A stretch of DNA of 64,000 nucleotides, taken from Pseudobdellovibrionaceae bacterium (lineage in GTDB: Bacteria > Bdellovibrionota > Bdellovibrionia > Bdellovibrionales > Bdellovibrionaceae). A program made the position numbers and the translations under genes. The stretch covers positions 80,550 to 144,549 of the forward strand of contig JAHBUW010000012.1 in NCBI GenBank assembly GCA_019637875.1, in the 5' to 3' direction. Shown one piece after another: positions 8,266 through 15,508 of this stretch. Positions within the stretch are counted from its first letter, which is position 1. Each line of letters begins with the position of its first letter. Below the pieces are notes generated by a model that searched no databases, was not told the origin of the DNA, and saw only the letters and a program-made list of their open reading frames with translations.

Positions 8266-9891
8266 TTAACCTTTCGAAGAAGTCTCGACCCACGTTTTCC
8301 AATCAAGTTCGTTGAAAAACAAGCGATCCTCGAGGGAACGCCCTAAGTCGTGCTCGAGAACTTGGCGCGTGGCGCCGGGCCCGCAGGCGTGGTCTTTTTC
8401 CTTCAGGGAGGGAACGTGTTTTATCGCTTCTTTATAAAGCGCGGCGGATCGCCAGAAGAAGGCGACCGCGTTCTTCAAAGTCTCGAGCGTCGCGGCGGTT
8501 GGCGCTTTGGGAGTCAGGCGATAGGTCGCGATCAACCGCTCGTCATCCCCGAGTCCGCCCGCACGATCTTCGTGCGAGACCCGCGCCCAGAGGGGGGGAG
8601 TCCTGTCGGAGGAGCGACCCGCATTGACGCGCATCAGATGATCGAGGCCGCGCGAAAGACCGGACTCGGTGCCCAAACCTTCATCGCAGCCGCGCACCCA
8701 GATTCCCTGCGCCGCAAGTTTCTTCCAGCTTTCGAGTCCCGAGGCCCAGACCCAGGGATCTTTCGGCCCGCGCGACTTCAAAAGTGCCGCGATTTCGGTC
8801 GTGAGTGCGCGCGAGTGCGCCAGACGCACGGGCGCGGATTTTACGAACGCGAGCGGATCTGCAGCCGCCGAGGGATCGTCCGAGACCCCACGCACGGGGA
8901 TCGACGCGGTTTCAAAAAGGTCTTCCGTGCGCAGCGAGGCGACCGGGCCCACGGGGGCGGGCGCTCGTGTCAGTCCGAAGGCGCCGCGGTGGGAAAAATC
9001 CACGCCCGCAGGAGTTTGACCACGTTCGATGGTGAGCCGCAGGGACGAGTCGGGTGCCCAGCGGGTTTGCAAAAGGCCGATCTTCAGATGGCATCCGCCG
9101 CCGTGGTCGGACAGACGTTGTCTTTCCCAGTGCACGGCCTCGAAGGTCGGCGCGTGATTCAAAGGCGCGAAGATCTGGCGCAGATCCGCGCGATCCGAGC
9201 GAATCTCGATGGCGAGCGCGCCCTGCGCGGCGGCGGGGGGATTGAGTTCCAAGGGCAGGGCGATGATCCAGAAATTTTGCAGCCAGCGCTGAAGTTTTTC
9301 GCGTGTGGGGGCGAACTCCGCGTAACGGTCATCCAACAGACGGTCCAGCGCGGCCTTCGCCAAAATCAGTCCGTCGCCTTCGCCCTCGGTGAGTTTTTCG
9401 ATCCGGCGGGGAACGTTTCCGCGCACGGATTTGAACTCCACCGAAGCGGGTTTCACGGGCAGGAAACTTTCGAAGAAACCTTGCAGATTGTGCGCGCGGC
9501 GCGGGGACGAGCTCAGGATTTTCCAGTCGCCGCCCTCGGGAAGATCCCGGCGGAGTAAAACCAGATCGCGCGCGTCCGCGCGGGGCAGGGTCGCGACGAT
9601 TTCGGCGCCGGGTCGATTTTCCGTGGGCAGATCCTTCCACGAATGGACCACGCAGTCGAACTCACCGCGCGCGAGACCCTGGACGAAGTCTTCGGTGAAG
9701 ACGCCGCGCTCGGGAATTTTCCAAAGCGGATCGGTCAGATTGATGTCGCCGAGGGATTCACGGAAGTGGTGTCCGACCTCGAGGCCCGGCCATGCGGCGC
9801 GGAGGGCGTCAGCCACCATATAAGCTTGGATTTTCGCAAGGTCGCTTTGCCGGCTGGCAATCAGGACGCGAGGCGTGGGCTCGTTAGCCAC
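8266..9891 (-). CDS. hemC: hydroxymethylbilane synthase fused to a uroporphyrinogen-III-synthase-like domain
   Basis: The 541-residue protein covers two consecutive steps. Residues about 1-290 are HemC: VVHSWKDLP with the catalytic aspartate, SSPRRAHNL, VRGNVPRRIEKLTEGE, and GGGCHLKIG with the cysteine that anchors the dipyrromethane cofactor. Residues about 350-541 resemble HemD weakly, with LIATYRL, a serine/alanine-rich FFWRSAALY segment and HACGPGATRQVL, similar to the HACxGPxT segment of HemD. No separate hemD is present in the operon, which supports a fusion. GTG start with GGGAGG upstream; it overlaps the hemA end by 8 bases. The HemD part is less certain than HemC. Confidence 0.88.
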   Translation of the reverse strand: MANEPTPRVLIASRQSDLAKIQAYMVADALRAAWPGLEVGHHFRESLGDINLTDPLWKIPERGVFTEDFVQGLARGEFDCVVHSWKDLPTENRPGAEIVATLPRADARDLVLLRRDLPEGGDWKILSSSPRRAHNLQGFFESFLPVKPASVEFKSVRGNVPRRIEKLTEGEGDGLILAKAALDRLLDDRYAEFAPTREKLQRWLQNFWIIALPLELNPPAAAQGALAIEIRSDRADLRQIFAPLNHAPTFEAVHWERQRLSDHGGGCHLKIGLLQTRWAPDSSLRLTIERGQTPAGVDFSHRGAFGLTRAPAPVGPVASLRTEDLFETASIPVRGVSDDPSAAADPLAFVKSAPVRLAHSRALTTEIAALLKSRGPKDPWVWASGLESWKKLAAQGIWVRGCDEGLGTESGLSRGLDHLMRVNAGRSSDRTPPLWARVSHEDRAGGLGDDERLIATYRLTPKAPTAATLETLKNAVAFFWRSAALYKEAIKHVPSLKEKDHACGPGATRQVLEHDLGRSLEDRLFFNELDWKTWVETSSKG

Positions 9892-10780
9892 ACAGATCCT
9901 CCCACCCCATCGGCCGGTGCCACAGCGAATCCCAGGTCTTCTCGGTCAACTGAATGATCCGCGACTGGGCCCGCTGCAGAATGTCCTGCTGACGGTGGTG
10001 GTGGATTTCGCTCAAAGAATCGATGTCCTTCAGATCGAAGTCGATAAAGTTCAAGCGTGAGGCCTGCACTTCGCGCAGATCCATGATGTAGTCAAAGCGG
10101 GAACCTTTGAGCTTTTCCAGAAACATCATCTCGTCGTTCGAGAGCGGCGCGCAGACGACCAGCGCCCGGCGACCGTCGAAGTCGGGCGGGTTCTGGCTGA
10201 GCGCGACTTGCGGGCGATTGAGTTCGGTTTTCATCCGGCGCGCCCAGTAGGTGACATCCGACGACTTCAACGATCCCGCCACCGAAACGGCGAGCTCACC
10301 GTTGCCCAGAATCCAGACCTGATCGAAGGGACGCAAAGTCTTGCGCACGACGCCGCCCCAGGTTTGGGTCGTGGAGTCGCGGAAGAACTCGGAGCGGATG
10401 CGTTTCACGTCTTCGAACAAAAACTTCGCCCACGGTGCGAAGAAGGACGCCTTGACGGAATCTTTCTGCGCCACTTCCCAGAAGTTTTTGAATTGCGAGA
10501 AAACTTCGGTTTCACCAAAGACCGGCGACTGGAGGCCGCTCAGGACTTCGAGGAGGAAAATGTAGGCGTCGGGTCCCGCGATCAGCTCATAGCCTTCACG
10601 CTCGGCGAGCTCTTCCCCCCCGAAGTGGGCTGGGGCTTCGCCCCAAGGAAGGATGCTGATCTTTCTCATGCAGGTTTCAAAAACGAGGGCCGCGGGCGAA
10701 TCCACGACGACGGGCACCGCGCCGACGTTCACGGCGGGGGCTTTCGCTTTCAAATGATGTTCAATAACGAATGGAACCAC
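9884..10780 (-). CDS. hemA: short glutamyl-tRNA reductase
   Basis: First committed C5-pathway enzyme: NADPH reduction of glutamyl-tRNA(Glu) to glutamate-1-semialdehyde. The family patterns are LSGLQSPVFGETEVFSQFK (usually GLdSmvlGEtQIlgQvK), a catalytic-cysteine segment FETCMRK (usually STCNRTE), and a degenerate nucleotide-binding loop ILGNGELAVSVA. At 298 residues it is far shorter than the usual about 420: the N-terminal domain is reduced and most of the C-terminal dimerisation domain is missing. The start is taken at a GTG because no ATG is available in frame; no strong ribosome site is seen, so the N-terminus is uncertain. It is the first gene of the heme operon. Confidence 0.83.
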   Translation of the reverse strand: MVPFVIEHHLKAKAPAVNVGAVPVVVDSPAALVFETCMRKISILPWGEAPAHFGGEELAEREGYELIAGPDAYIFLLEVLSGLQSPVFGETEVFSQFKNFWEVAQKDSVKASFFAPWAKFLFEDVKRIRSEFFRDSTTQTWGGVVRKTLRPFDQVWILGNGELAVSVAGSLKSSDVTYWARRMKTELNRPQVALSQNPPDFDGRRALVVCAPLSNDEMMFLEKLKGSRFDYIMDLREVQASRLNFIDFDLKDIDSLSEIHHHRQQDILQRAQSRIIQLTEKTWDSLWHRPMGWEDLCG

Positions 10781-10854
10781 GTGATCAATGTACTTTGCCG
10801 AGGGGGTGTGAATGTCACGGATTTGTCACCGGAACGGGGATTTTCCGAGACACT

Positions 10855-10867
10855 CATTGACTCAATG
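10855..10867. promoter_or_regulatory. 13-bp palindrome upstream of the heme operon
   Basis: CATTGACTCAATG is a perfect inverted repeat around a central C, about 75 bp upstream of the hemA start. It could be an operator for the heme operon, and TTGACT within it also looks like a -35 box on the plus strand. No convincing -10 box was found on either strand, so the role is a guess. Confidence 0.3.
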
Positions 10868-11052
10868 CAGCGTTCGCCTTTGAGTCTCTAAGTTTTAGGC
10901 AAAATCGGCCACTTTGACGTTCGATCTTGCGAGTGCTTCTCATTCCGGGAGCTGAATCGCGATGCCATCGCTCTCCGCCCTTGGTCCGGCTTTTGGATTC
11001 TCTACAGGGGTCCGCGGATGAAGGACAAGGTGGAGCACTTCAGGGGGGCCCG

Positions 11053-11163
11053 ATGTTGAGAGTTTCGACGATTTTGGCGGTGTTGCTGGCGATCGGTTTT
11101 CCTTTTCAAGGTTATGCCCAAACGTCTCAAATTCAGACGCCCGTGTGCGAGCTTCCTCGCTAA
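11053..11163 (+). CDS. possible 36-residue secreted peptide
   Basis: A short frame that starts with ATG after an AGGGGGG ribosome site. It encodes a typical signal peptide (positive start, hydrophobic run STILAVLLAIGF, then YAQ as a possible cleavage site) and leaves a mature tail of about 13 residues with one cysteine. It lies between the divergent heme operon and the CBS-PAS gene, about 85 bp before the latter. A leader peptide or a small exported factor are both possible. Nothing in it identifies a family. Confidence 0.4.
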   Translation: MLRVSTILAVLLAIGFPFQGYAQTSQIQTPVCELPR

Positions 11164-11247
11164 ACCACGCCTCGACCAACGTCCTTCCAGCGAATTCTTC
11201 ACCTTCAAGTTGATGCCAACTTAGAGGCTCTCGCTCATGCTGAGGGT

Positions 11248-12075
11248 ATGATTCAAGCCAAAAATATCATGCACCGTTCAACTCCGGTTCTGCCGTTTTC
11301 GGCGAGCATTCCGGAGGCCATCGAGTTTCTGAAAGCGCAACCCAAGGGTTTTGCCATCGTGCAGGCGACGGCAGATCGCTTTCATGGTGTGCTGACCGAA
11401 GCGCAGCTCATGCGCATCTTTCTGCGCTACCAAGCGAATCCGGATCGCGACACTTTGATTTTGTACCGCGATCTTTTCGAACCCGCGCAGTTGATCCACG
11501 AAGACGAATACTTTCCCGAGATCGTGAAGAAACTCGTTTCGGCGGCGGGGAATCGCGTTTTTGTCATCGACAACAAATCGAACGTCGTCGGCTACATCAC
11601 GGCGAAAGACATTCTGCCCTATTTCTCGCCGAAGGGGGCGGACGGGCAGGCGGGCGACACCGCCGGTGAAGCGTTGACGTCGAACCTTTATCTTTACGAG
11701 AGCTTCTTCACGAAGTCGCCGTTTCTGATGCACTCGGTGAATCGTGAAGGCGTCATCCAGATGGCGAACGAGGTGCTGCACCGGGTGCTCGGTTTTGAGT
11801 TCGGGGAACTGCACGGCCGCACGATCTTCGACATCTATCCGAAAGAGCACCACGCCAAAGCCGAAGCCGGATTGAAGGCGATTTTGAATCAAGGCTACCA
11901 TTCGGCGATTTCGGCCGAGATGCGCGCGAAAGACGGGAAGACGGTCGCCGTCGAGATGATTTCGCGCGTTTTGACCGATCAGCGCCAAAGCCCCGTGGGC
12001 ACGATGACGGTCTCGCGCCCCTTGGATATGAATTTGCTGTTGAAAGTGCTGCCCGAAATGGACGCGGGAATCTAG
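11248..12075 (+). CDS. CBS-pair and PAS domain protein
   Basis: Soluble 275-residue putative sensor. Residues about 1-130 look like a CBS pair: IMHRSTPVLPFSASIPEAI is the typical CBS opening and NRVFVIDNKSNVVGYITAKD the typical second repeat. Residues about 150-265 form a PAS fold, with VNREGVIQMANEVLHRVLGF and GRTIFDIYP. CBS pairs usually bind adenosine nucleotides and PAS domains small ligands or cofactors; no output domain follows, so it probably acts on a partner. GAGGG lies immediately before the ATG. The stop codon overlaps that of the convergent nuclease gene inside a 20-bp palindrome. Confidence 0.8.
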   Translation: MIQAKNIMHRSTPVLPFSASIPEAIEFLKAQPKGFAIVQATADRFHGVLTEAQLMRIFLRYQANPDRDTLILYRDLFEPAQLIHEDEYFPEIVKKLVSAAGNRVFVIDNKSNVVGYITAKDILPYFSPKGADGQAGDTAGEALTSNLYLYESFFTKSPFLMHSVNREGVIQMANEVLHRVLGFEFGELHGRTIFDIYPKEHHAKAEAGLKAILNQGYHSAISAEMRAKDGKTVAVEMISRVLTDQRQSPVGTMTVSRPLDMNLLLKVLPEMDAGI

Positions 12076-12083
12076 ATTCCCGC
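12064..12083. repeat. perfect 20-bp palindrome spanning two convergent stop codons
   Basis: GCGGGAATCTAGATTCCCGC is perfectly self-complementary. Its centre TCTAGA supplies the TAG stop for both convergent genes, and both proteins therefore end in AGI. It could act as a bidirectional transcription end or RNA-stability hairpin; no T-run follows on either side. Confidence 0.8.
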
Positions 12084-13040
12084 TCCCGCGTCGACGAACT
12101 CAGGGGCGTCCGTCAGAAAGGGCTGCGCGTTCGGGTTCGCCGCGAACTCGCACGATTCGGCGCCCGCTTTGATTTCGCTGCGGATACGTTTCAGCTCGGT
12201 CTCTTTCATCGCGAACTCTTTTTCGTCACAGCCGGCTTGGCGGACGTGTTCGCGGATCGCTTCGCCTTCTTCGATCGACATGGTCAGATCCCAAGACGCT
12301 TTGATCACGAGCCAGTTTTTCAAGTAACCGCACTGCACGCGGCGGAGCGGGGGCATGTAGCGATCCGGTCCCGCATCGCCTTTGACCGCATTTTCACGCT
12401 CGCCGACGGCCTGCAGGTGGTAGTTGTTCTTCTGGTAATTGAAGTAGCTGCAGCGTTTGTTCATCGACCACTTCCAAGCGCCATTGTCGTAGGCGTTTTT
12501 CAGCGGAACGAAATGATCGATCGCCATTTTTTCGGCCGACTCGATGATCTCTCCATTATAAGGATCGACCCAGCGGCCGGTCACGACCGAGCAGCCGATG
12601 GCGCTGGGGCGGGTCGAGATCTGCTCTTGGGATTCGCGCTGGAGGACGAGACCCCGAGAATCCAGGCAGCTGCCGTCGCGGGCGATCCGGCGCCATTTGC
12701 CGAACTGCAGGCGGCGATTGTACTTCTCTTTGGGCTTTTCGAGATTGTCGCGATGTTTGACCCAGTGGAGCAGGTCGACGGTCGTCGCGGTGTCCGCCTT
12801 CACGTCGATCGAGAAGTGTCCCGGCGATGATTGCGCGAAGCTATCAACGGCCAAGATGTCGTATTTGTCTCCGACTTCGATCGCACTCTCGGTCCGAAAG
12901 TCGTCTACGCTTTGCGCGCGAGCCGACAGAGCGGCGAGGGCAAGAAGCCCCACGCTGAGTCCGATTTTGACCGTTCGGATGACATAAGATCTAGTGACCC
13001 GACCTTGGTGCTGCCCCAGTCCCGTTTCGTCTTGAAACAT
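12072..13040 (-). CDS. secreted HNH nuclease (DUF1524-like)
   Basis: 322-residue protein with a hydrophobic export segment at about residues 26-42 ending ARAQ. The C-terminal half has the secreted HNH pattern: MAIDHFVPLKNAYDNGAWKW with the catalytic Asp-His, then NNYHLQAVGERENAVKGD with the metal-site Asn and the conserved Lys-x-Asp. This arrangement is known from GmrSD C-termini and from many secreted nucleases, so extracellular or periplasmic DNA/RNA degradation is likely, possibly for nutrient uptake. The ATG at 13040 is chosen because GGGGGGAG precedes it; longer frames have only a TTG. A stretch of about 23 residues precedes the hydrophobic segment, longer than usual. Confidence 0.75.
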   Translation of the reverse strand: MFQDETGLGQHQGRVTRSYVIRTVKIGLSVGLLALAALSARAQSVDDFRTESAIEVGDKYDILAVDSFAQSSPGHFSIDVKADTATTVDLLHWVKHRDNLEKPKEKYNRRLQFGKWRRIARDGSCLDSRGLVLQRESQEQISTRPSAIGCSVVTGRWVDPYNGEIIESAEKMAIDHFVPLKNAYDNGAWKWSMNKRCSYFNYQKNNYHLQAVGERENAVKGDAGPDRYMPPLRRVQCGYLKNWLVIKASWDLTMSIEEGEAIREHVRQAGCDEKEFAMKETELKRIRSEIKAGAESCEFAANPNAQPFLTDAPEFVDAGAGI

Positions 13041-13117
13041 GAACTCCCCCCTCAAATTGTTCCCCTGAGGATATTGAAAACGCTACAAAGGTCCGGGGCA
13101 AGCCCCGAATCTTCAGA

Positions 13118-13135
13118 GTTTACACAGGTTTACAC
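13118..13135. repeat. two direct GTTTACAC repeats, 10-bp period
   Basis: GTTTACAC occurs at 13118 and again at 13128, one helical turn apart, in the gap between the divergent nuclease and tetR genes. A regulator binding site is possible. A CGGGGC-AA-GCCCCG inverted repeat lies just beside it at 13094-13107. Confidence 0.4.
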
Positions 13136-13195
13136 GGAGCAACATTATCATGCGCTCCAGATCTAATATATTTCAGCCCGCGCATGAATGTCCGG

Positions 13196-13239
13196 AATCA
13201 AACGTTTGATTAAAAGGATTTGCTCTTAATCAAATGATT
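13196..13239. promoter_or_regulatory. probable TetR operators (two related palindromes)
   Basis: AATCAAACGTTTGATT (13196-13211) is a perfect 16-bp palindrome, and AATCAAATGATT (13228-13239) repeats its outer half-sites AATCA/TGATT with a shorter centre. They lie 17-60 bp upstream of the tetR start, where TetR-type repressors usually bind their own promoter. Spacing between them fits a promoter between or over the sites. Confidence 0.6.
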
Positions 13240-13256
13240 GAATTATCCTTTGAGCC

Positions 13257-13952
13257 ATGTCGGATCCCAAAAAGAAGGTCGAAAATCCCCTGTTCACGGC
13301 CACGGAGAATTCCGGCGTCGGCGTGGGGGGCGAAGAGAACGAATCGCGGCGTCGTTTGCTCAGCACGGCGGGACGTTTGTTTGCGGAGAAAGGTTTTGAT
13401 GGCGTCTCGACTCGCGATATCGCGAACTCGGCGGGCGTGAACATCAGTCTGATCAGCTACTACTTCAACGGCAAAGAAGGGCTTTACACCGCGGTTCTGC
13501 GCGACGCCTGCGAAGGCGCGGAAATGAAGCGCGACGAGCTTTTCAAGACGTTCAAGCTGGAAGAGATGACGAAAGACATTTTTGTGAACGTCATGACCAC
13601 TTTGGTGCGTGAGCTGCTTGAGATGAAAATCAAAAATCCGTTCATGCCGGCCTTGATTCACCGCGAGTTGATCGCGAACTTCCCCCGGGCGCGGGTGTTT
13701 GTCGACGACCTGACGAGCCGGGTCCTTCCGTCGATCTTCTCGATTCTCGAAACCGCGCAGAAGAAGGGGATCATCCGTCAGGATTTGCACATCCCGACGT
13801 ATTTCATGACCATGGTCCACGCGATCGACACCTACTACTTATTCATTCAAACCAAAAGCGCGTCCGCCGATATGTGCATGCAGCTTCCGCAAGAGAAGGA
13901 AGCTTACATCCGGCAGAACGTTATTATGTTCATCGAGGGAGTCTTGAAATGA
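13257..13952 (+). CDS. TetR-family repressor of the efflux operon
   Basis: 231 residues. The N-terminal helix-turn-helix spans about residues 27-75: RRRLLSTAGRLFAEKGFDGVS, TRDIANSAGVNISLISYYFN and KEGLYTAVLRD, a textbook TetR match. The first about 25 residues form a charged extension. The remaining helices would bind a ligand, presumably a substrate of the pump. The gene overlaps the next as ATGA, so it is the first gene of the tetR-OMF-RND operon and likely autoregulated through the palindromes upstream. Confidence 0.9.
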   Translation: MSDPKKKVENPLFTATENSGVGVGGEENESRRRLLSTAGRLFAEKGFDGVSTRDIANSAGVNISLISYYFNGKEGLYTAVLRDACEGAEMKRDELFKTFKLEEMTKDIFVNVMTTLVRELLEMKIKNPFMPALIHRELIANFPRARVFVDDLTSRVLPSIFSILETAQKKGIIRQDLHIPTYFMTMVHAIDTYYLFIQTKSASADMCMQLPQEKEAYIRQNVIMFIEGVLK

Positions 13953-15508
13953 AGTCGAAACTGAAGGCCGTTCTGCAACCGGAGTTGTGGTTGATCCCTC
14001 TGGCGGCGCTGGTTTGTGTGGACGCGCAAGCGCAAGGTGCGAAGGTTACCCCGGTGAAGCCAACCGCGATTCGTAAAGACGCGGGCCCGACGATCGACTT
14101 GTCCGCCTTCCTCGAACAGGTCGGGCAGCGCAACGGGAACTTCCGCGCGTTGCAATCCTCGCGTGAGGCGGCGGTCGCCCGTCGCCTGCAAGGTGACCTG
14201 GAACTTTCGCCGGTTTTCACCGCGAACGCGCAAGCCGTGGACGATAAACGTCCGCAAATTTTCGGCCCCGCGTTTTCACTGACCGGAACGAAAAACCAAG
14301 AGGTCTCGCTCGGTCTTTCGAAGAAATTCTCGACGGGAACCCAAGCGTCGTTGACCGGCAGCGTTTCCGAAACCACGACGACCCTCGCGATGGCGGGCGC
14401 GCCCGAAAGCAGCACGACCAATGCGATCGGCGGACTGGGGCTTTCGGTTTCGCAAAGCTTGTGGAAGGACTTCTTCGGGACTTCGACCGACCTGCGCCGC
14501 GAGCGTGAGTCGTTAATCGAGAAGGCCGAAACCCAAGGCCTGGATCTGCAAACACGCCAAGTGCTGATCGAAGCCGAAGGCGCGTTTTGGGATCACCTCT
14601 ACTTGAAAGAAGAAATCCGTCAGCGCGAAGACTCCCTCGCGCGCGCCAAAAGAATCGAGACCTGGGTGCGCAACCGCGCTTCGAACGGGATCGGGGACCG
14701 CGCCGACGTTTTGAACGCGCAGGGCCTGGTCGCCGGCCGTGAGCTGCAACTGCTGAATAGCGAAGACGAACTGCGCGCCTCGGAAGAGAAGATTCGCGAC
14801 CTGCTCGAAATGGGCGCGGCCGAGCCGCTGCCGAATCTCGCGGGAAATCTTGAGGGCGCGCGCTCGCCGCAAGCCTTCATCGACGGCGCGATCCGCGCGC
14901 GTGGAGAAACGGCCGACAGTGCCGCGCAAGTGGTGCGCTTGGACGCTTACCTGTCGGTTCTGGAAGCGAGGACCAAAGCGGTCGTCGCGCGCGAGGTCGC
15001 CGAAGGCGTGAAACCCGACTTGGTTTTGCAAGGGATGTATAAGACCAATTCCGTGGAGGACGGCATGAGTGCCGCGTTCAGCGGCGTGACCGATCCCGCG
15101 AAACCGACCACCATGGTCGGCGTGAAGTTCACCTACCTTTTGGACGGGGGCGTGAAAGATGCGGCCCGCAATTCCGCGAAAATGGAATCATTGGCGGCGG
15201 AGCAGCGTCAAAGCCGCAAGCTGATGGAAAGTCAGACCTCTTGGGAAGAGCTGCAGCGCCGTCACGCGGAGCTCACCAAGAAGATCGATGCGGCGGCGAA
15301 ATCGAGCACGATCCAAACGCAAAAAGCCGACGCCGAACGCGATCGTTTGGCGAAGGGACGCACGATCACGTCCACGGTGATCCTGGCCGAACAAGACGCG
15401 GCCGAATCCCAGCTGTCGCTGGCGAAAATGCGCGCCGAGCAGCGCAAACTGGAATCGCAAGGAAGACTTTTTATCCAAATTTCCGAACAGCTTTCGGAGG
15501 CTAAATAA
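13949..15508 (+). CDS. TolC-family outer membrane efflux protein
   Basis: 519-residue exported protein with a signal peptide (LWLIPLAALVCVDAQAQ). Long alpha-helical stretches around residues 180-260 and 420-515 with heptad-like charge patterns (SWEELQRRHAELTKKIDAAA), and glycine/serine-rich strand segments (ASLTGSVSETTTTL), fit a TolC outer-membrane factor. It begins inside the tetR stop (ATGA) and shares one base with the RND gene (TAATG), so it is the outer-membrane channel of this pump. Length is at the upper end for the family. Confidence 0.82.
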   Translation: MKSKLKAVLQPELWLIPLAALVCVDAQAQGAKVTPVKPTAIRKDAGPTIDLSAFLEQVGQRNGNFRALQSSREAAVARRLQGDLELSPVFTANAQAVDDKRPQIFGPAFSLTGTKNQEVSLGLSKKFSTGTQASLTGSVSETTTTLAMAGAPESSTTNAIGGLGLSVSQSLWKDFFGTSTDLRRERESLIEKAETQGLDLQTRQVLIEAEGAFWDHLYLKEEIRQREDSLARAKRIETWVRNRASNGIGDRADVLNAQGLVAGRELQLLNSEDELRASEEKIRDLLEMGAAEPLPNLAGNLEGARSPQAFIDGAIRARGETADSAAQVVRLDAYLSVLEARTKAVVAREVAEGVKPDLVLQGMYKTNSVEDGMSAAFSGVTDPAKPTTMVGVKFTYLLDGGVKDAARNSAKMESLAAEQRQSRKLMESQTSWEELQRRHAELTKKIDAAAKSSTIQTQKADAERDRLAKGRTITSTVILAEQDAAESQLSLAKMRAEQRKLESQGRLFIQISEQLSEAK

